A stretch of DNA of 35,779 bases from Acidobacteriota bacterium (GTDB lineage Bacteria; Acidobacteriota; UBA6911; JACQSX01): positions 1 through 35,779 of the forward strand of contig JACQSX010000007.1 in the NCBI GenBank assembly GCA_016211105.1, given 5' to 3'. The notes under the pieces are model-generated. The model was not told the DNA's origin, did no database searches, and worked only from the letters and a program-made list of their open reading frames with translations. Shown here piece by piece: positions 16,643-25,546 of this stretch (position 1 is the stretch's first letter; each line of letters starts with the position of its first letter). The position numbers and the translations under genes were made by a program.

Positions 16643-19078
16643 ATGTCCAAATCGATGGTGATTGTGGAATCGCCAACGAAGGCGAAAACAATCAGCAAAT
16701 ATTTGGGAAAAGATTTTGTAGTGAAAGCTTCGTCTGGCCATATCAAGGATTTGCCTAAGAATAGCCTCGGCGTGGACGTTGAGAACGATTTTGAGCCGAT
16801 CTACAAAATCATCCATGGCAAAGAAAAGGTGGTGGACGAACTGAAGCGGGCCGCAAGAAATGTAGCCGCAATTTATCTGGCTGCAGACCCGGACCGCGAA
16901 GGTGAGGCCATTTGCCAGCATTTGGCAGAAATCTTTCGCTCCTCCAAGAAAAGTGGTCTCAAGATCTACCGAGTACTTTTCAACGAGATTACCAAAAGCG
17001 CCATTCAGCACGCTTTCGAAAATCCGGGAAAAATCGATGAACACAAGGTGGAAGCGCAGCAGGCGCGACGCATCGTGGATCGATTGGTCGGCTATCAGAT
17101 CAGCCCGTTACTGTGGGAAAAAGTACGCCGCGGCCTCTCCGCCGGCAGGGTGCAGTCGGTAGCTTTGCGCTTGATTGTGGATCGCGAGCGAGAAGTTCAG
17201 AAGTTTCGCCCCGAAGAGTATTGGGTTTTTACCGCAAATTTAAGCGGCGGCAATCCGCCACCCTTTGACGCAAGAGCCGTCAAATTGGATGGCAAGAAAT
17301 TCAGCGTCGCCGATCAACGACTGGCCGAGGAAATCGAAGAACACTTAAGACACGTTTCCTTTCGAGTGGCTTCGATCGTTCAGAAGGAGAGAAAGAAAAA
17401 TCCCGTGCCTCCCTTCACCACCAGCAAGCTCCAGCAGGAGGCGGCGCGCAAGCTGCGCTTCACGGTGCAGCGGGCCATGATGGTTGCGCAACGACTCTAT
17501 GAGGGCATTGAGTTGGGAAAAGAGGGATCGATCGGTTTGATCACCTACATGCGCACGGATTCCACCCGTGTTGCCGATTCGGCGCTGGACGAAGTTCGCA
17601 AATTTATAACACAGCGCTACGGCGGCGCCTATCTCCCAAAGACCGCGGCGCGTTTCAAGAGCCAGAAGGGCGCGCAGGAGGCGCATGAAGCCATTCGCCC
17701 CACGATGGTGGAGCGGAGTCCGGAAAGTCTAAAAAGATATCTTGACCGGGATGAGCATCGGCTTTACGAGTTGATCTGGAAACGGTTTCTTGCCTCACAG
17801 ATGCAGCCGGCCGTCTTTGACCAAACAGAGATTGAAATCCAAGCCGGGCGCGCAACTTTTAAGGCTTCCGGCGCCGTGCTAAAGTTTGACGGATTCCTCA
17901 AGGTCTATCAGGAAGAGAGGGATGAGGAGGCCGCGGCGGAGACCGAGGGTGAGGAAAACATTTTCCAGTTGCCGAAGCTAAGCGAGGGCGAAGTACTGGC
18001 GGTGAATCAATTGACCAAGGAGCAAAAATTTACTCAACCCCCTCCGCGATACACCGAAGCGATGCTGGTCAAGACCCTTGAGGAAAAGGGGATCGGCAGG
18101 CCCAGTACGTATGCACAAATCGTCAACGTTATACAAGACAGGAATTATGCGACCAAGAAAGACGGCCGATTTATCCCCACCGAAACCGGCATCGTCGTCA
18201 CCGACCTTTTGGTAGAGCACTTCAAAGCAATCTTCGACTACCAGTACACCGCTCGTATGGAAGAAGCGCTGGATGAAATCGAGGAGGGAAAGGAGGACTG
18301 GGTTGAAACTTTGGCTTCGTTCTACCGGGAGTTCAAAAAAGAACTCGAGGTGGCCGGCAGGGAAATGCAAAATCTCAAAAAGCACGAGATCGAAACCGAC
18401 GAGGTTTGCGAAAAATGTGGCAACAAGATGGTCATCAAGTGGGGCCGGTTTGGCCGGTTTCTAGCCTGCAGCAATTATCCCGATTGCAAGAACACCAAGG
18501 AACTGACCAAAGAAGTTTCCACCGAGGCTGCGGCACAAGACACGGAGGTAGAAACAAAGCCGTGCGAAAAATGCGGCAAACCGATGGTCCTCAAAAAGGG
18601 ACGATTCGGCGAATTTTTCGCCTGCAGCGGATATCCGGAATGCAGGAACACGCGCAGGATCATCTCGCGCAACGGAGAGCGCCTCGTCAAAACAGACACT
18701 CCGACAGATGAAAAATGCCCCAGATGCGGCCAAATCTTGGTAATCAAGCACGGTCGCTACGGCGAATTCACCGCTTGCAGTAATTACCCCGACTGCAAGT
18801 ACATCAAGCAAGAATCGACTGGCGTCATCTGTCCTAAGTGCGGCAAGTTCGACATTGTTGCGAGGAAATCCCGGCGCGGGAAGTCATTTTATGGGTGCAG
18901 TTCCTATCCCGACTGCGATTTTGTGCTGTGGTACAAGCCGGTAGCCATTTCTTGTCCCGCCTGTGGCGAAAAGTTCTTGCTGGAACGTCAGACAAAAAGG
19001 GAGGGTGCCATCCGTTATTGCCACAAATCGAATTGCCACTACAAGGAGACTGCACAGGGCGCCGCCGCCAGCGCCTAA
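16643..19078 (+). CDS. topA: DNA topoisomerase I with five C-terminal zinc ribbons
   Basis: Relaxes negatively supercoiled DNA by single-strand passage (type IA). The 811-residue product begins with the TOPRIM domain (MVIVESPTKAKTISKYLG; acidic cluster DPDREGE at 82-88). The gate domains carry the active-site Tyr302 in GLITYMRTDSTRV. After about residue 590 come five Cys4-type zinc-ribbon units: CEKCGNKM..CSNYPDC, CEKCGKPM..CSGYPEC, CPRCGQIL..CSNYPDC, CPKCGKFD..CSSYPDC and CPACGEKF..CHKSNC. ATG at 16643 (MSKSMVIVES) is chosen over the upstream in-frame ATG 16583 because it matches the family N-terminus. It lies downstream of dprA on the same strand and converges with the membrane protein gene at 19274. 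Confidence 0.97.
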   Translation: MSKSMVIVESPTKAKTISKYLGKDFVVKASSGHIKDLPKNSLGVDVENDFEPIYKIIHGKEKVVDELKRAARNVAAIYLAADPDREGEAICQHLAEIFRSSKKSGLKIYRVLFNEITKSAIQHAFENPGKIDEHKVEAQQARRIVDRLVGYQISPLLWEKVRRGLSAGRVQSVALRLIVDREREVQKFRPEEYWVFTANLSGGNPPPFDARAVKLDGKKFSVADQRLAEEIEEHLRHVSFRVASIVQKERKKNPVPPFTTSKLQQEAARKLRFTVQRAMMVAQRLYEGIELGKEGSIGLITYMRTDSTRVADSALDEVRKFITQRYGGAYLPKTAARFKSQKGAQEAHEAIRPTMVERSPESLKRYLDRDEHRLYELIWKRFLASQMQPAVFDQTEIEIQAGRATFKASGAVLKFDGFLKVYQEERDEEAAAETEGEENIFQLPKLSEGEVLAVNQLTKEQKFTQPPPRYTEAMLVKTLEEKGIGRPSTYAQIVNVIQDRNYATKKDGRFIPTETGIVVTDLLVEHFKAIFDYQYTARMEEALDEIEEGKEDWVETLASFYREFKKELEVAGREMQNLKKHEIETDEVCEKCGNKMVIKWGRFGRFLACSNYPDCKNTKELTKEVSTEAAAQDTEVETKPCEKCGKPMVLKKGRFGEFFACSGYPECRNTRRIISRNGERLVKTDTPTDEKCPRCGQILVIKHGRYGEFTACSNYPDCKYIKQESTGVICPKCGKFDIVARKSRRGKSFYGCSSYPDCDFVLWYKPVAISCPACGEKFLLERQTKREGAIRYCHKSNCHYKETAQGAAASA

Positions 19079-19273
19079 CCAACACACCTGGAGCTGCCGG
19101 CCATATCACACTGGGGCGGGTAGGGCTCAGACTGACGATCTCACCGGCGGATGCTACCATCTTACCTGCATGCCTGACTTGGTTCTAAATCAACAAGACA
19201 AAGCCGCTCTCCTCGAGCTAAAGATCTGCAGGATGAGAACGTGTAAGAAATTGGCGCGTTCGTCCGCAGTCTA

Positions 19274-20236
19274 CTACCGGTAGCTTTGCACCACGAAGTG
19301 ATCCACTAGATAAACGCCCCAGATGCAAATGGCGCACATCACCAGCGCCATTACAGTACGTCCACCAAGCGTGGATTTGTCCCAGTAGCGCCTCCCCCAT
19401 GCATAGGTCACCCAGCACTCCATTGCAAAAGGGAGAAATCCGAGATAACCGAGAAGGGGCATTTCAAAGACTTTCCAGGACCCAAAGTGAGGCAGCGTAT
19501 AGATCCATTTTGCGCCCGCCCAGTAATTCCAAAATTCCCAAAAGAATCCACATATCGCTCCGCTGCAAAGCAACAAAACAGGACGGCGCCGATCGCCAAA
19601 TAAGAGGTTTGCCGCAAGATTGGTTTCCCCCACGGCTTCCATCATTGGGTCGAGGATCAACACCAAACTAACCCAGATCATGGGAAAACACCAGGCGGGA
19701 TAAAGCAGGGGCAAGACCATAGACAACAGGCCCAGCACCACGGCGCTTGTCGCCAGACTCTTATTCCAAACGGCTGAGCCGTGTCTTTTCTCCGTGTCAC
19801 CCAGTCCCCGCGTCGTCCACGCGCCAAGCGGCAGCCAACCGTGCAGCCAGCGGGCCGTCTCGAAAATTCCAGGCAGGACCGTCCCAAACGAGACAAAATA
19901 CCCAGGCCATCGAATCCAACGTTCGGCCGGTACCCCTACATAACTCCAATTGTGCAGGCGGGAATTGTACAACTCGAAGAAGAACCACAACGTTGCAGAA
20001 AAGAAAACCATCCCCAGGTATGGAATCGGCTTTTGGAACAATGCCGGGAAACAAAACAGCGACCCTTCCTTTCGCAGTTCATTTCGTGAAGCCAGCCACA
20101 CGATGTAACACCACCAGGAGATGGAATAGAAGTTCGTGTAGAAAGGTTCCACATGGCGCAGCGTCATCAAGAATGAGATCAGCCAAACAGCAGGCACAAT
20201 CAAGGACAAAATTCGAGGCAGCATCCTTGAGCGCAC
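19274..20236 (-). CDS. Uncharacterised polytopic membrane protein
   Basis: A 320-residue protein with about seven or eight membrane segments, for example ILSLIVPAVWLISFLMTL, LGMVFFSATLWFFFELYN, VVLGLLSMVLPLLYPAWCFPMIW, PVLLLCSGAICGFFWEFWNYWAGAKW and VMALVMCAICIWGVYLV. It is rich in Trp and aromatic residues, and the conserved-looking FFWEFWNYW block resembles mechanosensory or lipid-binding membrane proteins only vaguely; no family was recognised. The stop of the M28 gene and a GTG start overlap as TAGTG at 20236. An ATG at 20224 is the alternative start. Probably co-expressed with the lipoprotein before it. Confidence 0.6.
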   Translation of the reverse strand: MRSRMLPRILSLIVPAVWLISFLMTLRHVEPFYTNFYSISWWCYIVWLASRNELRKEGSLFCFPALFQKPIPYLGMVFFSATLWFFFELYNSRLHNWSYVGVPAERWIRWPGYFVSFGTVLPGIFETARWLHGWLPLGAWTTRGLGDTEKRHGSAVWNKSLATSAVVLGLLSMVLPLLYPAWCFPMIWVSLVLILDPMMEAVGETNLAANLLFGDRRRPVLLLCSGAICGFFWEFWNYWAGAKWIYTLPHFGSWKVFEMPLLGYLGFLPFAMECWVTYAWGRRYWDKSTLGGRTVMALVMCAICIWGVYLVDHFVVQSYR

Positions 20237-21159
20237 TACTTCCCTTCCCTTGCCTTGATCGCGTTTTCCAGCACAGGCAAGGTTTTCAGCACTACGTCAC
20301 CCACCTGGCGCAGACTGTCGGCGCTGATTTTGTCCAGCGTATCCTCGGCGGTATGCCAGTAGCCATGGTCGGGGCCGAAGTCGTAGTCGATGAGATCGAC
20401 AGCAGGAATGCCTTCTTGAAGGAACGGAATGTGGTCATCGAGGATCGCCAGCGTCGCATCTACAAAACCGGAATATCTCCCCATCGCTGCGGTCGTCCAG
20501 AACAGATCGACCACCCAGGCAGTAGAGTAAAGATCTCGCTTGATGTTGAGATTTTTATCGCCCACCATATCCATCAACACCAGCGCCTTAACACGGACTA
20601 ATTCGCGCCGCATTTTCAATTCTTTGACAAATTGTCGGCTGCCGTAAAGGCTGTCCGAATCCGTCCAGCGCTCCATCGCCTCTTCTCCATCGAAAAACAC
20701 AAACCAGTATTGGAATTCAGATTTTCGAGGCGCCAATACTCGCGCCAATTCCAACAACAAGCCGCTGCTGGAACCACCGTCATTCGCTCCCACAAAAGAA
20801 AACCGATCGGTGGCCATGGTATCGTAGTGGCTTGCCAGAATAATCACAGGAGCGTGGCCACCCTGCTGCCGCGCGATAATATTTTCCATGGATAGAGTCC
20901 CCTTAGGCGTGATCGCATCAAATCTTTGCGCCTCCACTTCCAGAGGGAGTTTCCTCAGTTCGGATTGGATGTATTCGATCGCTTTGCCGTGACCCTCGCT
21001 TCCTACGGCGCGGGGTCCGAACTCTACCAACCGGCGCACATGCAAGAGAGCGTGACCCGATTCCAGTTTCAGATCTCCAATGTCACTCTTCGTGCCGCCA
21101 CCGGAACAGTTAAATAACAGCAATGCTGCGATAAGAACCACGTGAATTTTCTTGTACAT
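20236..21159 (-). CDS. M28 family lipoprotein, glutaminyl-peptide cyclotransferase-like
   Basis: A 307-residue zinc-dependent enzyme exported as a lipoprotein: the signal HVVLIAALLLFNC ends in a lipobox-like LFNC with Cys near residue 18. The M28 fold motifs are ILASHYDTMA, GANDGGSSSGLLLELAR, FDGEEAMERW, LVLMDMVGD and YDFGPDHGYWHTAEDTLDKIS. The single-zinc layout (HYDT, EEA, WHTAEDT) with FDGEEA and the DLIDYDFGPDHGYWHT run is typical of glutaminyl cyclases (QPCT type), which form N-terminal pyroglutamate; an aminopeptidase activity is the alternative. ATG at 21159 (MYKKIHV) is chosen over the upstream start at 21186. Expected location is the outer face of the inner or outer membrane. It diverges from the EF-G-like gene. 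Confidence 0.82.
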   Translation of the reverse strand: MYKKIHVVLIAALLLFNCSGGGTKSDIGDLKLESGHALLHVRRLVEFGPRAVGSEGHGKAIEYIQSELRKLPLEVEAQRFDAITPKGTLSMENIIARQQGGHAPVIILASHYDTMATDRFSFVGANDGGSSSGLLLELARVLAPRKSEFQYWFVFFDGEEAMERWTDSDSLYGSRQFVKELKMRRELVRVKALVLMDMVGDKNLNIKRDLYSTAWVVDLFWTTAAMGRYSGFVDATLAILDDHIPFLQEGIPAVDLIDYDFGPDHGYWHTAEDTLDKISADSLRQVGDVVLKTLPVLENAIKAREGK

Positions 21160-21190
21160 GACGATCCTTGGGTTTACATCTCGCATGAAT

Positions 21191-21220
21191 TTTACGCTGT
21201 AATCTGGCCTGTGCTAAGAT
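21191..21220 (+). promoter_or_regulatory. Possible sigma-70-type promoter of the EF-G-like gene
   Basis: TTTACG at 21191-21196 and TAAGAT at 21215-21220 with an 18-bp spacer, lying in the 117-bp divergent region between the M28 gene and the EF-G-like gene. Each box matches four of six consensus positions. A strong ribosome site (GGGAGGAG at 21261-21268) follows, 8 bp before the ATG. The promoter is a weak call; the ribosome site is clear. Confidence 0.35.
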
Positions 21221-21276
21221 CTTTCGTTCTTGCAGAGCGAGACACTAGGCTGTAATGGGTGGGAGGAGCCACTTTT

Positions 21277-23370
21277 ATGAAAATCTTCGAGCCTGAGAAC
21301 ATCAGGAACATCGCACTTGTGGGACACGGCGGGGCCGGCAAGACCTCGCTGCTGTCCGCCGCCTTATATTCGGCGGGCGCCGTCAATCGCCTCGGTCGGG
21401 TCGACGAGGGTACGACGGTCACCGACTACGAAGAAGAGGAGATTGCGCGGAAGATCACTCTTAAGGCAGCGTTGGCATTTTGTGAATGGAATAAAACAAA
21501 AATCAATTGGATCGACACTCCGGGCTACCGGGCATTCATCCACGAGGTAAAGGCTGTCATGCCGGCCGTCGAGGGTGTGATCGTTGTGATTGATGCGGTA
21601 AGTGGAGTCGAAGTTCAAACCGAGCTGGTTTGGGAGTACGCGCAAGATTTCGAACTTCCACGCATGATCGTCATCAACAGGATCGATCGTGATCGGGCCA
21701 GCTTCGAGCGCGCGATGCAATCCATCGAATCTACCTGGGGCCGGGCGCCGGTTCCCGTCCAGCTCCCTCTGGGTGAGGAGAAGGATTTTCGCGGCATCAT
21801 CGACTTGCTCACGAATAAAGCGTACGGCTACTCGTTGGACGGTTCAGGCAAATTCACCGAGGAGCCGATTCCAGCTGAGAAGGAGAAGATGGCTCGTTCC
21901 TCGCGAGAAAAACTGGTGGAGATGGTTGCCGAATCCAGTGACCTGTTGATGGAGAAGTTTTTTGAAACAGGGACGCTGGACGGAGAAGACATGATCGCCG
22001 GGCTGAAGCAAGCTGTCATGGACAGCACGGTGATACCTGTCTTCATTACATCGGCCACCAGCAACGCCGGAGTGAAACAGTTGTTGGACCACGTTGTCGA
22101 ACTGATTCCCTCTCCCCTGGAGCGCAAGCCGGTGGAAGCCAAAGACCCGAAGACCCAGCAAGCAATGGCGGTGAAGGTGGATCCCAATGGGCCTGCTGCC
22201 GCCTTTGTCTTCAAAACAATCGCGGATCCATTCGCAGGGCGTGTTTCATTATTCAAGGTCTTTTCAGGGTCACTTAAGACTGACAGCGCCATTTACAACG
22301 TCAACAAGGAATCCACAGAGCGGCTGGCGGCATTGCAGGCAACCCAAGGAAAGTCTCATGAGAACATGCCCGAGGTAAAGGCGGGAGACATCGGCGCAGT
22401 GGCCAAACTCAAAGACACAACCACCGGTGATTCTTTGACGGACCGGGCATATCCTGTTCTTTTCAAGAAGGTCTCGTTTCCAGAACCTGCGATCAGTTTT
22501 GCCATCGAACCTAAGAGCCGTGGAGACGAAGACAAAATCAGTAGCGCCGTAGCGAAAATTCTGGAAGAAGACGGCTCGCTGCGCTTTCTAAGGGATCCGC
22601 AAACGAATGAATTCTTGCTTTCCGGCTCCGGCCAGCTCCACGTGGAAGTCGCCGTCGAAAGGCTGAAAAAGAAGTACGGTGTGAGTGTCACCTTAAAGCC
22701 GCCCAAGGTGCCGTACCGGGAAACGATTACTGCATTTGCAGAAGCACAAGGGCGACACAAAAAACAGACCGGTGGCCATGGGCAATATGGGGATTGCTGG
22801 ATAAAGATCGAATCTTTAGGCCGCGGCGAAGGCTTCGTTTTCGAAGATAAAATCTTTGGGGGCGCGATCCCAAAGAATTACATCCCCGCAGTGGAGAAGG
22901 GCATTCAGGAAGCTGCTCAGCGAGGTTACCTGGCTGGCTATCCCGTGGTGGACTTCAAGGTAACGCTCACGGACGGTTCTTATCATGAAGTGGATTCTTC
23001 GGAACTAGCCTTCAAGATCGCCGGGTCACTCGCCTTCAAGAAGGCAATGGAACAGGCCAAGCCGGTCCTGCTTGAACCGGTAATGAACGCGGAGATCTAC
23101 TGTCCCGAAGAGTCGGCAGGAGACTTGATGGGCGACCTGAACGGTCGCCGCGGGCGAATTCTTGGCATGGACTCTAAGGGGCACATGCAGATTATCCGCG
23201 CCCAGGTTCCCTTCGCCGAGATGCTGACCTATGCGCCAGATCTCACCTCCATGACAGGTGGACGCGGAAGTTTTCACATGGAGTTCTCTCACTACGATCA
23301 AGTTCCGGCGCACATTGCTGCCAAGATCATCGAAGAGAAGAGGAAAAGCGCGCAGGAAGGCGCCGCTTGA
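21277..23370 (+). CDS. Elongation factor G-like GTPase (EF-G paralogue)
   Basis: A 697-residue translational GTPase with the five-domain layout of EF-G: G domain to about residue 275, then domain II, two ferredoxin-like domains (SAVAKILEEDGSL, GSGQLHVEVAVERLKKKYGV) and a C-terminal domain (VLLEPVMNAEIYCPEE, GDLMGDLNGRRGRILGM). The P-loop is GHGGAGKTS (16-24) where true EF-G has AHIDAGKTT, G3 is DTPGY rather than DTPGH, and G4 is NRID rather than NKMD. These changes mark the EF-G-like branch, whose exact role in translation is not settled, rather than the housekeeping fusA. Strong ribosome site GGGAGGAG. RluD follows 6 bp later. Confidence 0.88.
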   Translation: MKIFEPENIRNIALVGHGGAGKTSLLSAALYSAGAVNRLGRVDEGTTVTDYEEEEIARKITLKAALAFCEWNKTKINWIDTPGYRAFIHEVKAVMPAVEGVIVVIDAVSGVEVQTELVWEYAQDFELPRMIVINRIDRDRASFERAMQSIESTWGRAPVPVQLPLGEEKDFRGIIDLLTNKAYGYSLDGSGKFTEEPIPAEKEKMARSSREKLVEMVAESSDLLMEKFFETGTLDGEDMIAGLKQAVMDSTVIPVFITSATSNAGVKQLLDHVVELIPSPLERKPVEAKDPKTQQAMAVKVDPNGPAAAFVFKTIADPFAGRVSLFKVFSGSLKTDSAIYNVNKESTERLAALQATQGKSHENMPEVKAGDIGAVAKLKDTTTGDSLTDRAYPVLFKKVSFPEPAISFAIEPKSRGDEDKISSAVAKILEEDGSLRFLRDPQTNEFLLSGSGQLHVEVAVERLKKKYGVSVTLKPPKVPYRETITAFAEAQGRHKKQTGGHGQYGDCWIKIESLGRGEGFVFEDKIFGGAIPKNYIPAVEKGIQEAAQRGYLAGYPVVDFKVTLTDGSYHEVDSSELAFKIAGSLAFKKAMEQAKPVLLEPVMNAEIYCPEESAGDLMGDLNGRRGRILGMDSKGHMQIIRAQVPFAEMLTYAPDLTSMTGGRGSFHMEFSHYDQVPAHIAAKIIEEKRKSAQEGAA

Positions 23371-23376
23371 TCGAAG

Positions 23377-24333
23377 ATGCGCCAACGGCTGATCGCGACT
23401 GAGGAAGACGCCGGAAACCGCCTGGATCGCTTCCTTGCGCTAAAGATATCCGATCACAGCCGCACCTATCTGGCCCGGCTGATCGAAAGTGGCGGGGTGG
23501 AGCTGAACGGAAAAATGGAGACGCGATGCCGACACATCGTGCGCGCAGGAGATCGCATCGACATAGATTTTCCCCCGCCCGAGCCGACAGGAATCCAGCC
23601 GGAAGACGTTCCTTTAGATATCGTGTTCGAAGATGAGTCGTTCGTCGTGCTGGTAAAACCGGCCGGTATGACAGTTCATCCCGGCGCAGGGCAAAAAACG
23701 GGAACATTAGTCAACGCGCTGGTCTACCGCTTTTCCAGGCTATCCTGGCGGAATCACGAAAGGCCCGGCATTGTTCACCGCCTTGATCGCAACACCTCTG
23801 GACTGTTAGTGGTGGCCAAGTCCGAACGCGTGCACCACAAACTGGCAGCGCAGTTTCAGCGGCGTGAGGTGGAAAAGCATTACCTTGCGTTGGTTTTCGG
23901 AAGCGGCCTGGACCTGCATGGCAAGATCGACGCCCCGATTGGACGTCATCCCTTGCACCGAACCCGGATGGCAGTGACTCGAAGTGGCCGCCACGCCTTG
24001 ACGCTGTACGACGTACTGGAGACGTTTCGAGATTTCACCTATCTGAAAATTACTCTCAAGACGGGACGCACCCATCAAATCCGAGTTCATCTGGCGCACG
24101 TCAGCCATCCCATCGCGGGGGATTCCGTGTACGGCAAAGGCCGACTAGAAAACGTCAGAAGCAAAGAGATTCAAACTCGTCTCACAACCCTGAATCGGTT
24201 GTTCCTGCACGCGACATTCCTGCAATTTCGTCATCCCAAAACGGCAGAAATTTTACAGTTCAGCTCCCCACTACCCCAAGACCTGACCTCGCTTCTGGAG
24301 TTCCTCAAAGCGGAAGATCGCATGTTAAAATAG
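23377..24333 (+). CDS. RluD-type 23S rRNA pseudouridine synthase
   Basis: Isomerises specific uridines in rRNA. The 318-residue product has an N-terminal S4 RNA-binding domain (NRLDRFLALKISDHSRTYLARLIESGGVELNG, about residues 13-45). The RluA-family catalytic core follows, with PGIVHRLDRNTSGLLVVAK (catalytic Asp in HRLDRNTSG), KTGRTHQIRVHLAHVSHPIAGDSVYG and the C-terminal RLFLHATFLQFRHP. The layout fits RluD, which modifies helix 69 of 23S rRNA, but RluC-like targets are not excluded. ATG at 23377 is 6 bp after the EF-G-like stop, so the two translation-related genes probably share an mRNA. The VWA gene begins 8 bp later. Confidence 0.9.
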   Translation: MRQRLIATEEDAGNRLDRFLALKISDHSRTYLARLIESGGVELNGKMETRCRHIVRAGDRIDIDFPPPEPTGIQPEDVPLDIVFEDESFVVLVKPAGMTVHPGAGQKTGTLVNALVYRFSRLSWRNHERPGIVHRLDRNTSGLLVVAKSERVHHKLAAQFQRREVEKHYLALVFGSGLDLHGKIDAPIGRHPLHRTRMAVTRSGRHALTLYDVLETFRDFTYLKITLKTGRTHQIRVHLAHVSHPIAGDSVYGKGRLENVRSKEIQTRLTTLNRLFLHATFLQFRHPKTAEILQFSSPLPQDLTSLLEFLKAEDRMLK

Positions 24334-24340
24334 GCTTTCT

Positions 24341-25255
24341 ATGCGACGCATTGCATTTCTGGGGTTGATGATAGCGTTGGCAGGCAGCGATGGTTTCTCC
24401 CAAACCTCGAAGCCCCCTTCCGAGCAAAACCCGCAATTCACCGCCAAAGTGGAAGTGGTCAATGTCCTGGTGACGGCTACCGACAAAAAGGGACGCTTCG
24501 TCACCGAGCTGACACAACCCGACTTCCAAATTTACGAAGACGGCAAGTTGCAGCAAATCACAAACTTCAGCAGGCAAACCAACCTGCCTCTCACGATCGC
24601 ATTTTTGATCGACACAAGCAGCAGTGTGGCCGTAAAGCTCGCATTTGAAAAAGAGGCGGCTACCAACTTTATCTATTCCGTCATGCGTGAAAATGACAAG
24701 GCACTGCTGGTGGAATTTGACACCGGCGTTACCCTGCTGCAGGATCTCACTCCCAGCGCAAACGAGATTGTCAAGAAAATTGCCAAACTCCGGGCCGGAG
24801 GAGGAACCTCCTTGTTCGACGCCCTATACCAAGTGGCCCTCCAGAAGTTGCAAGGCGTTTCTGGACGCAGAGTAATTTTGATCTTGTCCGACGGAGATGA
24901 TCTGAATTCAAAAGCCACGTTCGAGGATACGGTGCAAGCCGTTCGGCGCGCCGACATCACGGTGTACGCCATTGGCACATCCGCGTACGGCGCCAGCGGA
25001 GATCATGACGGTGACAAGGTTTTAAAGAAATTGACGGAAGAGACCGGCGGCAAAGTTTACTTTCCGTATACCGCCTCACAGATGGAACAACACTTTGATT
25101 TAATCAATCAAGAGTTGCGAAGCCAGTACAATCTCGCCTACGAGTCCACCAACAAGAAGAGGGACGGCTCCTACCGGGTCATCACTGTCAAAACCGCGCA
25201 AGACAACATAAAGCTGCGCCACAAGAAAGGGTATGTGGCGCGTTCCGAGGGATAG
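24341..25255 (+). CDS. Secreted VWFA-domain protein of the acidobacterial type
   Basis: A 304-residue exported protein: signal peptide MRRIAFLGLMIALAGSDGFSQ, then a short domain with VEVVNVLVTATDKKGRFVTELTQPDFQIYEDGKLQQITNF, which is the N-terminal mark of the VWFA-related family abundant in Acidobacteria (TIGR03436 as I recall it). The von Willebrand A domain follows, with a MIDAS-type DTSSSV near residue 92, GGGTSLFDALY and LSDGDD. The domain usually mediates protein or metal binding at the cell surface. This gene is the best taxonomic pointer in the window. It lies 8 bp after the RluD gene. After it the gene content changes to the repeat-rich region. Confidence 0.85.
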   Translation: MRRIAFLGLMIALAGSDGFSQTSKPPSEQNPQFTAKVEVVNVLVTATDKKGRFVTELTQPDFQIYEDGKLQQITNFSRQTNLPLTIAFLIDTSSSVAVKLAFEKEAATNFIYSVMRENDKALLVEFDTGVTLLQDLTPSANEIVKKIAKLRAGGGTSLFDALYQVALQKLQGVSGRRVILILSDGDDLNSKATFEDTVQAVRRADITVYAIGTSAYGASGDHDGDKVLKKLTEETGGKVYFPYTASQMEQHFDLINQELRSQYNLAYESTNKKRDGSYRVITVKTAQDNIKLRHKKGYVARSEG

Positions 25256-25430
25256 CTGCATCGTTTTTCCGGCCGGCGCCCTTCAATCAACACGTGGGCG
25301 GTTTGACTCTTGTAAGCGCCCGGGTACACGGCATGCACGGCAACCAATGGTCCGTCAACCCTGCATCATCGGTGGCTAGAACGTGTGAAAACATTGGCGT
25401 ACCATCCCTGCCGGCTTGGTTGTCGCCATC

Positions 25431-25505
25431 GTAGACACGCCCGGCGGAGGCGTCTCCACAAATACGGTAATCTCGCGTAGAGACGCCCCGCCGGGGCGTC
25501 TCTAC
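25431..25505. repeat. Two REP-like palindromes downstream of the broken ABC permease
   Basis: A degenerate copy at 25431-25459 and a near-perfect one at 25477-25505 (arms GTAGAGACGCCCC and GGGGCGTCTCTAC, one central base). They lie in the 291-bp convergent gap between the VWA gene and the permease and mark the left edge of the repeat-rich region. No gene is seen in this gap. Confidence 0.85.
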
Positions 25506-25546
25506 GATATCGATGCGACTTATATTTCGAATTTTTTCACACCTTC

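Noticed and set aside
16368..16661. Separate gene before topA
   Set aside because: It overlaps the topA start, resembles no family and has no ribosome site; the topA frame is clearly the real one.
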